A DNA stretch of 64,000 bases from Larus michahellis (lineage: Eukaryota; Chordata; Aves; Charadriiformes; Laridae). Under the pieces are notes generated by a model that was given only the letters and a program-made list of their open reading frames with translations, was not told the DNA's origin and did no database searches. Positions 11,116 to 22,459 of the stretch are shown here, piece by piece (position 1 is the stretch's first letter; the number at the start of each line of letters is the position of its first letter). The DNA lies in contig NC_133913.1 in assembly GCF_964199755.1 (NCBI RefSeq), positions 7,480,201-7,544,200 on the forward strand. The letters run 5' to 3'. The translations under genes were made by a program, and so were the position numbers.

Positions 11116-11706
11116 TCTGTCAGTAGATGGTTTAAATCACCATTAAAAAGAAAAGAAAGAAAAGAACTTTTGGCTACAGTGCCCTTAATTGGAGCTGTAA
11201 AACCCACATGGATCCTGTGCCCTTTTCCTGCCTTTCCAGGATCATTTTTGTAGGGCTGGCCATCCTAAGGGCCGTTCCCTGTATTAGCACTCTAGACATT
11301 CTGCAAAACAAATCATGTTCCGGAGCATCACACCCATCACCGCACAACCCCAGAGCAGTTCTGGCCATAGCAAGAGGGACACCCTTCCTCAAGAGCTCGT
11401 GGGGATGCTGACACCTCAGGGTCTCCTGCCTTCCATGGCATTTGTGGGGAGACACAGATCAAGGCAAGGTCTGATGCTCACTGGAAGTAGAGCAACTCAG
11501 AATATCTTCCTTAGCTCCAAGGAATGGTGCTCAAGAGAGGAGCCACTGCAGGCTGTCCCAACCTTCCACTCCTCTGAGAATGGAGACGGGTCTCCTTGTG
11601 CCCTCACCCCCTTCCACCCCAGAGCAACACCTGTCTCCTTTGGCAGCCTGGGGAGTGTCCACAGAGGAAAGGACTACATCGAGGCCAAGCTTGAATGCAA
11701 TGGAAC

Positions 11707-11712
11707 TTTAAT
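11707..11712 (-). terminator. poly(A) signal of keratin K1
   Basis: ATTAAA on the minus strand, 330 bases beyond the K1 stop codon. The same signal in the same context lies at 29596 (K2) and 48664 (K3). Confidence 0.6.
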
Positions 11713-12041
11713 GAGTCCAAAGACAAAAAGAAAGTCATTCCAAATGAAGGACAGGAGTGTAGGGGGCCCTGGAGGCAGTCAAGAGTCTGCTGTGCTTGAC
11801 CATGTAGAAGTCTTCGCATGATGTCTGTCTGCCTGCCCCATAGAAAGAGAGGAGAAAGATGATCCCCACCAGGCACGTCTCGGTGGGACCTTGCTGCCAA
11901 GGGGAATTGAACGAAGCAAGGAAAATGAAAGGACAAAGCCGTTCAGCTACACTGCAAACACATCCCAAATCCTGATCCTTTGCCCAGCATGATGTTCTGA
12001 GTTCCTCAGGGAATCTCCCTGGGTCTTTCCCAGCATCTTTA

Positions 12042-12344
12042 TCAGAGGAGGGACCTTCTGCCACAGTAGCGGCTGGAAATGCCAGAGAGGTCACAGCACC
12101 CAGAGGTGATGGGCACTCCATCACAGCTGAGGATGCTGCCAACAGCAGCAGAGGTGGAGGATCCCACAACGGTGTTCTGTGGGAAGGAGCTGAGGATGGG
12201 GCCAGGCAGGGTCACCACCACAGCAGGAGGCTCAATGACAACGCAGGAATTCTGGCACTGCCTGACACAGGGCTCATTGCAGCTGTTGGCCAGTGGGGTG
12301 GGGCCACAGGGCCGGCAGGGCAGGCACTGGTTGTAGCAGGACAT
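12042..12344 (-). CDS. feather beta-keratin K1
   Basis: Encodes 100 aa beginning [18 protein letters not shown], a Cys-rich N-terminal part. Next comes the conserved beta-sheet core ([20 protein letters not shown], then [10 protein letters not shown]), then a short tail ending GRRSLL. This is the size and order of avian feather corneous beta-proteins, which polymerise into the 3-4 nm filaments of feather cells. The start is the MSCY Met, just after the splice acceptor at 12367; the open frame extends upstream through the intron only. A non-coding first exon ends at 12715 (donor GTGA), intron 347 bases, TATAAAAG at 12774-12781. The tail lacks the usual final Cys-rich GRRCxPC and carries Ser for Cys. 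From about 12081 to 13064 the sequence is almost identical to K2. Confidence 0.95.
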   Translation of the reverse strand: MSCYNQCLPCRPCGPTPLANSCNEPCVRQCQNSCVVIEPPAVVVTLPGPILSSFPQNTVVGSSTSAAVGSILSCDGVPITSGCCDLSGISSRYCGRRSLL

Positions 12345-12773
12345 TCTATAAGGGTTTGGAGGTGCACCTGGGAGAGAGGATACAGACAGTGAAGAGCACA
12401 AGCATGAATGAGAAGCAGCCTTGTTTCCCCGTCACAAAGAATCTAAGGCCAGTACTGAGTGGGGAGCTCAAAGCTCAGCCCAGAGCCCCATGGTCCTTAT
12501 CGCCCTACAAAAAGCAGCCTGGACCATGGAGGATCTTCCCTAGTGCATAAACCAAAAGATCCCTCTGCCACGTCCCAGCCTCTCACTAAGCAGACGCTCG
12601 CCCCTCTGACAAGAACATCCAAGCCCCAGCACAGGCCACAGACAATATCAGCTGATATGTCCATCAACAAGGAGAGACCTCACTTAGGAAAAGAAGAAGG
12701 AGCTGCAGACTCACCTGGTTCCCAAGGACAAGGAGGCCAGAGAAGTGGATGAGAGAGCAGGGACTTGGGCTGG

Positions 12774-12781
12774 CTTTTATA
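12774..12781 (-). promoter_or_regulatory. TATA box of keratin K1
   Basis: TATAAAAG on the minus strand, about 60 bases upstream of the first-exon donor, followed by GCCAGCCC. Same arrangement in K2, with weaker variants in K3 and K4. Confidence 0.8.
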
Positions 12782-13064
12782 CCTGCCCTTCATTGCCACA
12801 GCACCAGAGGCACCCTTTGCAGAGGTAACAATTTTTGCACAAGCTCATCTTGAATGCAAACCATCACAGCTAATGATGTGGGCTGTGCTTTGGTTTCCAA
12901 CACTGCTGCCTTTTCATTTCCAGGTTTGTTCCATGCCCATTCCCCATTCCCCAGTGAAGGCTTCCTGTGATCAGTGGGATGAAAGGCCCCAGGATTTCCA
13001 GGGCAGGAATGCAGCAGTGTGGACAGAAGAGTCAGCTCAAGTGCTGTATGGTTCCAGGGCAGGA

Positions 13065-14200
13065 AAGACGCCTCAACATAGGCCACTCTGTTGGGGCTGT
13101 TTGAAGTGTCGTTCTGAGAAAGAAGCTCCAGCCGTCCTCACCTAGACACCCATGGGCTCCTGTGCATGAGGAAGTGCCACATCCTTCTCTTGCCCTCCCT
13201 CCTCAGCTCACCCCAACGGTCACTTGATGTTGCCTTCCCGGCTGCGTGCGTTGCGCTGCTAGGTTATGACAACATCCTGCCTCACACTGCCCTCAGGAAA
13301 CTGGCCAGTTTTGACTGTCTCCTTGCAGTCTGTGAGTACATCAAAGACACCATGGGCATGCCAGGGGCCTTGTGCTATCCCAGAATGCCCTAGCCTTGCT
13401 GTGGTTGTCCCCAGATGTCCTCAGCAGAGCCCACAGTACATTTTTATGTGTTTCCATCTTGTGTGCTTTTGAGTGCAGCCAGCTTTTTGTGAATGGATAC
13501 GGGAGCACAAATTTGTTTATGATTCCACACCAGTGTGCATAAGCCTGTGTGAGTGTGTGTGTATGTCCTTGTTGTCCCTCCTCAGGAGGGAATGTGCAGG
13601 TCATAGTGAGGACAATCTCCCCTGCTCTCTCCATGAGCACCACAGAGCAGCAGGTTCCCAGGATTAGAAGGAGCCCGAGTGCAGCTGAGTGGTGATGGCA
13701 CCAGCCTGCTGGAGATGCGTCCAGGGAAGAGGCACTGAAATGCAGCCCCTGCCTTCTGAGATCTCCTTCTTCTGCCTCTTCACAGCTGACGCTCTGCTGT
13801 TGCCTATTTCACACCACAACAAGGATGGTTCCACTCCACTTGGGATCCTTAGTTCAATTGAGTGTGACAATATCAGGAGCACCTCAGCATGGCTGGCAGT
13901 CCCCGCTCCCTGCCTCTCCAGGCCAGGACACAGCTGCTCTCCCCAGTGCTAGAGAGTTCAAAGGATGGGGATTGCTTTCTGGGCAAGGTGAAGGCTGAGA
14001 AATCCTGCCCACCATGTGCTGGCCATCCCTGAGTGGATCTGCTTCCAATACCGTGTCAGGGATATCTGGGTTAGGACACAGGGCCCCTCTCATGCCCAAG
14101 CTAAGGCCCAACGGAGTTGTTCAGCTCATTGGCCTGGTGCTGTGTCAGGCAAGGCCTGAGAGTGTGTCCCAAACAGGTACTGAATGAAAAGAACATGAAG
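13065..14200. other. K1 to V-b1 intergenic, duplicated
   Basis: 13065-13730 is a diverged copy of 30958-31490. 13890-14200 matches 62560-62880 upstream of V-b3 but has no counterpart upstream of V-b2. No gene seen. Confidence 0.5.
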
Positions 14201-14204
14201 CCAA

Positions 14205-14935
14205 GGGCCAAGTGCATTGCTTTCTCAGGAGGTAACAGGCACTGTGGAGAGGGCAAGGGCAGGGGATATGGGTACCTGGAGTTCAGAAGGAACTTTGATA
14301 CCCTCTCCCATTCTTCTTTATGACCAAATTGGAGATGAATGGGTTCATTAAGAGGATGATAAAATGGGTGGAAAATTGGCTGGACTACCAGGCTCAAAGA
14401 GTCGTGCCTATGGAGAAATGGGCTGACTGGAGCCTCATGAAGGCCAAAAAGTGCAAGGGCAATGTTTTGTATCTGATGGAGGAACCAGCCCATGAACTCA
14501 TGTAAGCTGGGAGCTGGCTGCCTAGGAAGCAGATCCACAGAAAAGGATGTGGGGTATAAGGACAGCAAGCTGAATGTAAGACCACAGTGTGCCCTTGCAG
14601 CAAAGGTCAAGTGCATCCTGAGCTGGATTAGTCAAAGCTTAGCCCACAGGTCCAGGAAGGTGACCCTGCCCCTCTGGCCCATGTGAGACCACATTTGTAG
14701 CACTGCCTCCAGGCTGAGGTGCCCTCGTCCAAGAAGGATATTGACCTACTGAAGCAAGTCCAACAAAGGCCACCAAAGTAGATAGGGGGCGGGCAAACAT
14801 GACGTGCGAGGAGAGCCTGAGAGAACTGGGCCTGACCATCTCGGAAAAGGGAAGGCCCAGGGGAGACCTCCTTGCTTTCTACAACTGTTTGATCAGAGAG
14901 AAAAGAGACAAAGGACGGAGACACTGGAAGTGCTA
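14205..14935 (+). repeat. old CR1 fragment, RT to C-terminal region
   Basis: Plus-strand reading keeps scattered ORF2 pieces (WVENWLDYQAQRVV, QCALAAKVKCILSWI, SLAHRSRKVTLPLWP) with many frame changes. Old and 3' truncated. Confidence 0.75.
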
Positions 14936-15129
14936 AGTGACTGAGCAGCGTCAATGGACATCACCTAGCATGGGGAGAAATCTGTAGGATTTCATATGGG
15001 AAGCTGGACCATCTGCTGTGCCAAGGCCCCGCTGCTGTGCCAGGCTGCAGCTGGCACTGTGCAGGCTTCTTCTTGCTGGAGGACAGGGAGAGTCCTTTTC
15101 CAAGCTGGGCAAAGTGGTACCCGTGCGGA

Positions 15130-15311
15130 ATCCCTGAGCGCTCTGAGCTCGGGCGAGCCCCCAAGCGGCGCCGGCGCAGGGCCGAGATCCGGGGCGGAGC
15201 TGGCGGCGGCGCAGGGGAGAGGAGAGGAGGCGGCGGAGAGGAGGCGGTGCGGCCGGAGCAGAGAGCAGGGTCTGACGGGGGGCAGCGAGGCGCGGGCGGC
15301 GGAGCAGCGGG
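15130..15311 (+). promoter_or_regulatory. GC-rich promoter/5'UTR of V-b1
   Basis: Very CpG-rich stretch directly upstream of the leader ATG, with no TATA. The same block is upstream of V-b2 (31510-31691) and V-b3 (63420-63592). It differs from the family-a promoter with its ETS-type site. Promoter role inferred from position and conservation. Confidence 0.5.
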
Positions 15312-16488
15312 ATGCGGCGGTGCCGGGGCACAGGGCTGGCAGGGCTGGCCGCGCTGCTGCTGGGTGCGTGGGGCTGGCGGCGGTGGATGGGACCAGGGCT
15401 GTGACCGGCAGGTTCTCTGGAGAGCCCAGCACCAACTCTTCCTTCTCCTTCTTCAGCCTCTCCCTCCCCCTCCTGCGTCTGCCATCTTTTTTGTCCCTTT
15501 AAAAACCCTCCGAGTCTTCCTATTCTTCTTCTCCCTCTTTCTTCAACACCTCTATTGGTACAAGCCTCCTTGCATGCACGCCTGATTTTTCATGCACCCT
15601 CTCCCTCCCCTGTGCATTCAACAGTACTTATTGCCCTCAACATAGCCCTCTCTCCTTCACTCTAAGAACCCCTCTACCTCTCTACTCTTCCTCTCTTCCC
15701 TCACTGATTTTCTGACCCATCTCTCTATGCAACTACCATCCCTAACCCCTCTTCCTGCTCCCTGAGGTCCCTTTCTCTTCTTACCCTCTGCTTCCCTCAT
15801 ATATGTAGGCACAAGGTTGCTTTCTGCATCGTGCCATACATCCACTCATCCCCCTGTGCATTCACCTTTTATACTTCTGAATTCATCCCTCCATCCTTCA
15901 CTGTAACACACTCACCTTTCCTGTCCTTCTGCCTCTCATCATTCATCCATCCATCCATGCACCTGACTTTCCTTCTGTCTCTCCAGGCATCGTTTGCAAT
16001 TTCCCTCCCAGACTGCTCCCCCTGTTCCACACATGCCAGGATCACTCTCCATCCCTGTTGATGAGCTCCCTGTCCCCAGTTGTGCCAGTCTGTCTCTGTC
16101 ACACCGCCACTCTTTGTAGTGATTTCTTGGGGAAAAGAGCCATCAGAGCTGGGCGACCATTCTTGATTTTTGGCCTTTCCTTCTCTTTCTCGGCAGTGGC
16201 TGTGGGCAGAGCCCAGGTGCTGCAGGAGCCGTCGGCAGAGACCACTGAGGGCATCAGCATCAACATCACTTGCTCGCACCCCAATATACAGACCATGGAG
16301 TTCATCTACTGGTACCGTCAGCTCCCGGGACGAGGCCCCGCGCTGCTCCCGAGCACTCTCAAAGACTCCAAAGAGCTGCGGGACCCGCCGGGGCGGCTGT
16401 GGGTGTCGGCAGACCGCCGCTCCAGCGCCCTGTGGCTCGCCCGGCCCCGGCGCGGGGACGCGGCGGTGTATTACTGCGCCCTGGGAGA
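15312..16488 (+). CDS. TCR V segment family b, copy 1 (V-b1), intact
   Basis: Leader exon 15312-15363 (MRRCRGTGLAGLAALLL plus split codon, donor gtgcgtgg), intron 833 bases, acceptor cggcag, V exon 16197-16488. The mature domain starts about QVLQEPSAETTEG. Immunoglobulin-V features are complete: first Cys in INITCSHPN, core Trp in FIYWYRQLPGRGP, and DAAVYYCALGD with the second Cys. The frame is open from leader to recombination signal. It would give the V domain of a TCR alpha or delta chain after joining to a J segment, on the T-cell surface. The framework resembles chicken V-alpha 1 from memory. The intron contains a TCCA repeat near 15945. V-b2 is a close copy. Confidence 0.93.
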
Positions 16489-16527
16489 CACGGGGAGAGG
16501 AGCCGGGGCTGCGGCCGGGCAGGAACC
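16489..16527 (+). promoter_or_regulatory. 23-spacer recombination signal of V-b1
   Basis: Heptamer CACGGGG (16489-16495), 23-base spacer, nonamer GCAGGAACC (16519-16527). The heptamer keeps CAC and the final G but departs from consensus CACAGTG at two positions. Confidence 0.82.
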
Positions 16528-16951
16528 GGCGCGGGCGGGGCCGGGCGTGTGTGTCGGGGCCGGGGGACAGTCCCGGACGGGCCCGCCAGGGGGCGCTGCC
16601 GCTCCGCCCGCCGGGTCCGCCTCGCCGTAACGGGCCACAACTGGGCCCCCGCCCCGGACCGCTTCCCCAGCCCGACCGGCCCCGGCCCCGGCAGCGGCAA
16701 CCCCGCACTCCCAGCGGGACGCACACAGAAATCCCCTGCCACACTGCCGCCGCCGCCGGGGCAGGAATGGCGCCCGGAGCGCTGGCCGTGTCCGGCGGGG
16801 CCCGGCAAGGAGCGATGGCAGCCGCCGGCCCCGCTGGCGCCCGGCCGGGAGCAGCGCCTTTCTGCTCCGCACAGGGCGGCGGGCGGCAGAGATCCTCCTG
16901 CCCACGGGCAGCCGCCCAGCCCTCGCTCCTGCCGCACGGACCGCCCACTGC
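16528..16951. other. CpG-rich DNA downstream of V-b1
   Basis: Extremely GC-rich non-coding DNA copied downstream of V-b2 (32837-33257). Similarity between the copies stops abruptly at gcccactgctg (16951 and 33257), a duplication or rearrangement edge. Long frames here reflect composition. Confidence 0.6.
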
Positions 16952-18590
16952 TGCTGCTCCACGGGCAGGGGCCGGGGATCTCTTCCACCCCACTCATGTC
17001 TCCAGGCTCTCTTAAAACAAGAAGACCCAACTGGTACAGTGCCAACACAAGCTCTTGCTTTGACACCACAACCACAAGTGGCAACTTTGTCAATCTGCTC
17101 AGCTACACACTTTACAACTTGAATCCTCTAGATCCACACTCTGCTTCTGGGGTGCTCCTGCTGGTGTTGCAAAGGCATCCTGTGGAGCCAGTGGTTCTAC
17201 CTCGGCACCGACTTGAGAAGGAGATACTGATTGTCACAGACACCTTCAAGTGTCTCCTGCAGTGCCTGGTGATCAGAACATAGAGCTTGGGGCACAGGAT
17301 TCCCCTTAACCTCAGACTGAGAGACTTTAGTGTTGAAGGGAAGTCCAGGAGACAGGAGAGAAGCCTGAGCAGGGCACTGGCTGAAAGACACATCTGAGAC
17401 TCGAGGTCAGACTCAGGATGGAGCCCCAAAAGAGATGTGCTAAGTTGCCCTATGGGGCTGAAGGTCTATGGGGAGACCTGGAATGAGGCCTCTGGACATG
17501 GGGTCCTGGGCCCAGCCAGTCCCCAGTGAGGCCTGTGTGGCTGTAGGAGCTGAGAGAGCTGGGACAGTCCATGTTCAGAGGCTTCAGGGGCAGAGAGGAA
17601 AGGCTCAGTCCTCTTCCCTGCCTCAGCTGGGGCCTGTAGTGGCAGCCATAGTTATATTCCAAGGGAACTCCTGGCAGGTTTGCAGTCATTGGAGAGCAGA
17701 TGGCAGCCCACTGTCCTTCTGAAATGGCCTCGTCTGAACAACAGGACAGTAAAGGCCTTGTGGGAGCATGGTTGTGAATGGGGGCTGCTGTGCCAAGAAC
17801 GTGCTTCTTGCAGTCCCTGCTAACTGTGTGAGAAAGGCCCTGGGTGAGAAGAGGCAGAGGAGCCCTGCTCCGGGCAGCAGACACCAGAAGACATGAAAAT
17901 CAAGTAGGCCTTTTGCTTGTCTGGGTACTGAGGTTCTGGGGCCCAGGGTGGGAGAAGCATCTGGAGGCTGTGGGTAATGTGGGTAGGAGAAGGGACACAG
18001 AAGGACTGCCTGCACAACAGAGAGCTGGGTTGCCATGTCCTCCCCCTGCCAGAGTGAGGCAGTGTGTCTGTCCCTGTGCAGCTGGTTTCTGGAGCAGATG
18101 CTCTTCACAGAGATGTTTCTCTTCAGGTTCCTTATCTATGGCCAGAGGAGAAGGGAAAGAGTGTGTGACACCTGGGTCCAAGGCACTTCAGTGTGTGCCT
18201 GGTTCTCTCTCCATCCAGACAGTCCAGGGACAGGGTGGACATGGGTGGGGGCAGGGGTGCCTTCTCCCTCTCCTGCAGAGCTGGGTGCAGGCCTGTGCAG
18301 CTGGCTAGGTGGTGGGTGTCAGGAGAAGTTTTCAAGGGATCTTTGTTCTTTAGATGGCCACTACTTAAACCATGATTCTTTTATGTCTCTAGAGGGCTGC
18401 CTTGTGGTAGAGGTCGGGGGAAAGGCCCAAAGAGGCCTGGCTGGAGCAGCAGGGAGAGAGTTTTGCTCCACCCTCTGGGCTGTGGTTTGGAGGCCTCTTT
18501 GATCAGGCAGAGGTAGAAGAAGAGGTAAAGGTGCAAGCCTCGGGTCCCTCATGCTCGCAGGTCCCTGGGCACCCCCTGAAGAGAGAGCGT
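16952..18590. other. intergenic, no gene recognised
   Basis: Parts of 17320-17690 resemble 33640-34000 (for example ccagccagtccccagtgagg against ccagccagtccccggggaac), so they belong to the same duplication. No gene, RNA or clear mobile element was recognised. Confidence 0.4.
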
Positions 18591-18593
18591 GAC

Positions 18594-19446
18594 ATGGTCC
18601 TGATTTTCCTGTCAGCCCTGGTGGGACTGGCTGACTTTGGTGAGATGTGACTTTCAGGCTGGGGAGATTGAGGCAAGAGTTTGTGCATCTGGTGGTGGAA
18701 GGGAGGAGATGTGAGTGCTGACTGCCTGGGATACCTGGGAATGTATCCGTAGGGAGATCAGGGGCTGCATATGGGTACAGCAAATAATCTGGGAGATGTC
18801 AGGAGTAATGGGCGCCAAAGGAGGAACAAGACCTCACCTGAACTTTGCAGCTGCTCAGCATTCCTGAATGTGCTGCTAATACATATTAAGCCTGAAAAGA
18901 GGGAAAGGTGCTGGGGAACGGACCAACGTGGCATAGAGCAGCTTCTCTGCTGTATGTATTGGATACAATGCTACCAATCTCTGTAGGGATGGCTATAAAC
19001 GAGAAGCTGCAGAACAAAAGGGGACAAACAGCTCATCATTTCTGAGGCAAGGAAAAGTGAGGTGGACAGTGGGGACAGTGAGCAAGCTGATGAAGTTGTA
19101 GATGGACAGGTCCATTGGCAAGCAAAGCTGAAAGCTCTTTCTGGCTTTACAGGTCATGCCCAAAAGGACTCTGTGCTCCAGTTCCCAGCAGAAATGACCA
19201 TCCAGGCGGGACACAAGGCAACTCTGCACTGCAATTTCTCCACCAGGGATTCCAATCCCTACATCTTCTGGTACCAGCAGCACCAGACCCAGTCCCTTCA
19301 GATGCTGCTACGACTAAGCAAGTACAGAGCTCACGAGGCATCAGGGAGGTTCTCCTCCACACTGTCTGCAAAGGACTCCCAGGTGCTTCTGCATGTGTGA
19401 GACACCGAGCTCCAGGACAGCGCTGCCTATTTCTGTGCACTGAGCC
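18594..19446 (+). pseudogene. TCR V segment family c (V-c1), one stop codon
   Basis: Leader exon 18594-18639 (MVLIFLSALVGLADF plus split codon, donor gtgaga), intron 513 bases, acceptor tttacag, V exon 19153-19446. The V domain keeps its first Cys in ATLHCNFS, core Trp in YIFWYQQHQTQSL, and DSAAYFCALS with the second Cys. The only visible break is TGA in framework 3 (LLHV*DTELQDSA) at about 19398, which one substitution would explain. Splice sites and recombination signal look usable, so inactivation looks recent or the stop may be an allele. It differs from families a and b; the sequence looks like a general vertebrate TRAV/TRDV type. No other intact member is in the window, but a relic lies at 56505. 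Confidence 0.87.
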
Positions 19447-19485
19447 CACACTGGTGCCCACAGCTGGCAGCAGTGCACAGAAACG
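19447..19485 (+). promoter_or_regulatory. 23-spacer recombination signal of V-c1
   Basis: Heptamer CACACTG (19447-19453), 23-base spacer, nonamer ACAGAAACG (19477-19485). One heptamer and two nonamer positions differ from the consensus. Confidence 0.8.
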
Positions 19486-19489
19486 TGGG

Positions 19490-21840
19490 GGTGCTCTGAG
19501 GAGCAGTTCCCTCCCTGCCACTGCTTGCATGGAGCTCTGAGCTCAGACTGCCCAGCAGTGGCACCTGGGGCTGTGGTGAGGGTGGGCCTCTGCCTCCCCA
19601 GCCTGTGCTGCTGTGAAGCACATGCCAATGTGACTTTTACAGCTGTGTCTAGATCCAGGGTCTTTGGTGATGAATAGAACCCAAGAAACCTGACTTGGGC
19701 AGGCCCATTGGAGGCTAAACCATAAAGAAGCCAAACCAGGCTTGTAAATGCCCTCTGCTTAGAATAGCTGGTACAGTGGCGTGAGTCCTCAGGGCAAGTA
19801 ACCTATCAGCTTGTGTGCTTCTTCCCTTTCCCTGTGGCTCCACTGATGGCCACAGCTGGAGAATGAAGCTTGTGGTAGGAGGCACAACTGCTTTTCTGGT
19901 TTTGCGACGTGGCCACAGTAGCCGCAGAAGGGAAGAGCCCTTCCTTGCCCCATATGTAGGCATCATCAAGTGTAAAAGACCCATCAGCCAGACGCTGAAC
20001 AAGATTCTCTGGTTAAACCCTTCCTGCACTCAGCCACTGCCAGAGAGTGGTCCCACTCTTTTTCATGTCTCTTTTCCTTATCAGGAAAACCAGCAGTGCT
20101 CAACTGGGAGGAACCCCTATGTCCCTGAGTCTGTGCTGGTTTCTCTGTCCAACAAATGGTAATCACATCACAGTGATCTCATTTGCTTCCATAGGGAACA
20201 CAGTGGTTGCTCATGAAGCATCATCCACTGCACCTGAGAAAGCCTAGGCTAGATTGCAGTTGTCCTAGTACTGTTGCAGGATGGCCTGCCTCTCCCAAGT
20301 GATGTGGGTCTGCTCTGACAGCCCTGTTGCAGGCTTTGAATGCCCCTGTTTATCTCAGAGGGCTTTAGGCAGTGTTGATGGGGAGTTGACAGCAGCCTTC
20401 GGGGTCCGCACTCCTTTGTGTTTCAGGTCCCTCGGACATTTCAGGTCCTGCTTTTGATTGCTCTCCAGGGCTGCAGAGTGCTTCAACACTCCACAGACAC
20501 AGTTCTCCCCCAAAAGCAAGGAATGACAAACAGTGATGGCTACCTGAGGACGCATCCAGCCTCAGGTTCTTTCTCCAGCCTCAGTGGGCTGTCGCAGGGA
20601 TTTTCCCAAGTGCCCCTGAGAAAGAGAGCACAGCTGACAAGGGCGGGCATCAGCCTGTCCTTGGCACTGGTGCCTGGGTCTGGCTGCAAGTCTAGGAGCC
20701 AAGTGCCCAGGACAGGTGGACACAGGAAGATCACCTCCAGAAGCACCACTGCTTCCAGAAGGGAGGAGAGAATGTTCAGTATGGATTCAATCATCTCAAT
20801 GGAGAGCTCTACACTCAGGTGAAATCAGTCCCACACTGATCTTAAAGGTGTGTCTGCCATCTTGATGCCTCCTCCTTCTGAAGTGGTCACATGGACTCCC
20901 TTCAGTGTCCTTGTGCAGAAAGAAGAGCTTTGAGAACATGATGCCTCAAATGAAAATTGGAAGGGGGACAAGCAAGTGCCCTTTGGAAGTGCTGACGTCC
21001 TCCCAGTGAGTGTGAGGAGAGAGTTGCTGCCCAGCCAGCCTTTCACAGTTCTGAAGTCTGGGGACTTTGCCAATCTCATTGAAGTGTTTCCACAACAAAG
21101 CCCAAAACGGGTGGCACGATGGACTGTTAAAAACTGATGTGGAGTTTCAGATGTGGAAATGTCCTGACACATCTAGCATGAAGCATAGTGATTTGCATAT
21201 TTTTAATTAAATATTTAAAAATACCTTAAGATACAGGATTGAGGGAAGGAGAGGGAGTGTAAATTTTGTTGACTGACTTCTGTTAGGAATAATGGCTATA
21301 GGCAGAGATACCAGACATTGCCAAATTTTCTGTTGAACCAGAGCATGATTCTCTGAAACAGCCCCAAGAGTGGGACATAAATCCTTCCAGAAAATGTCAA
21401 ACTAAACAGAGAAATACATGCCCATTTCCTAAAGCAGTGAGCCAGCTGCTGGGAATAATTTAGGGGGCACGGGTGAATCCCTGACAAAATGAAGCCCTTG
21501 GCAACCTGGAATTCAAACCTGTGGGAGGACAACTCTTCCAGTGTTCTGTTGGAGAGCTGCTTCTGGATGGGATTTGTTAGCCTTTCCAAGTGGTGGTCTT
21601 TAGAGCACTGGGAGGCATTCTGAGTTTACCCAGGAGGGAGCAGAGGGAGGTGGGAGCATTCGAATTGAGGTGCAGCCCAGCCTAAGGTGGCTGTGAGGTG
21701 AATGAGATGGGCTCAGTGGGGAACTGGTGGCTTCTCACTACCTGTGATGCCCAGGTGCCGTTACACTTTGGTGAGGACCTTCTGCAGGGTGGAAACCATG
21801 GGAGGGAGGGGACGAACCTCTTTGGTCCCACTGAGACCCT
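19490..21840. other. intergenic, no gene recognised
   Basis: No domain, RNA or repeat recognised. Two minus frames (20540-20794, 84 aa, hydrophobic middle; 21296-21589, 97 aa) start with Met but have no family I know and no partner copy in the window, so I do not call them genes. Confidence 0.4.
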
Positions 21841-21844
21841 TTGA

Positions 21845-22455
21845 AAAGCCACTTCACTTGTTCTGGAAGGCCCACCACAGAGCTTGCTTCACATCTTTGT
21901 TCCTGAGTGTGTAAATGAAGGGGCTCAACAAAGGAGTTACAGCTGTGTGAAAGGTGTTCATGAGTTTGTTCAGATCCAGGGAGTTCTGGGCCGATGGCTT
22001 GACGCACAGGAACATGGTGGAGCCATACTACATTGTGACAACACTGAGGTGGGCGGAGAAAGTGGAAAACACCTTTTTTTGACCATGGGCTGACATGATT
22101 CTGAGCATGGAAGAGGTGATGTACACGTAGGAGAAGAGGGTGACACACACGGGAGGCCAGCAGGCCAGTTACGCAGACAAGGAAGGTCGCTAGCTCCATG
22201 GGCCACATGTCACTGCAGGAGAGGGCCAGGTAGAAATCTATATCACAGAGGAAATGATTGATGACATGTGGCCCACAGAACATCAGCCTGGATGTCAGAA
22301 AGGCCAGCAGTGAGACAGACAGAAAGCCTCCCAGTGAGGAGCCGAGTGCCCTCCGAGCAGAGAGGACACTGCTCATGAGGGAGCTGTATCTCAAGGGGTA
22401 GCGTATGGCTAAGTTGCGGTCATAGGCCATGACAGCAGGAGAAAACACTGAGTGG
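21845..22455 (-). pseudogene. olfactory receptor pseudogene, TM3 to C-terminus
   Basis: Minus strand reads MAYDRNLAIRYPLRYSSLM (the MAYDRY-type motif after TM3). The same frame continues with CGPHVINHFLCDIDFYLALSCSD (second extracellular loop with Cys residues) and [13 protein letters not shown] (TM5). After a frame change comes [10 protein letters not shown]. Another change gives [20 protein letters not shown] (TM7 and tail). The N-terminal third (TM1 and TM2) is missing upstream of 22455. At least two frameshifts. A seven-helix odorant receptor in origin; not functional. Confidence 0.88.
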
Positions 22456-22459
22456 AGCC

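Noticed and set aside
12079-12752. Plus-strand frames across keratin K1 (and matching frames over K2-K4)
   Set aside because: Complement of the real minus-strand keratin exon and intron; identical in K1 and K2 only because the DNA is.
16170-17283. Long overlapping plus and minus frames (up to 374 codons) over V-b1 and its 3' side; same over V-b2
   Set aside because: They come from GC-rich composition and overlap the V exon in other frames; no domain or codon pattern supports them.
20540-20794. 84-aa minus frame with hydrophobic N-terminal part
   Set aside because: No family resemblance, no splice or promoter context, no second copy in the window.
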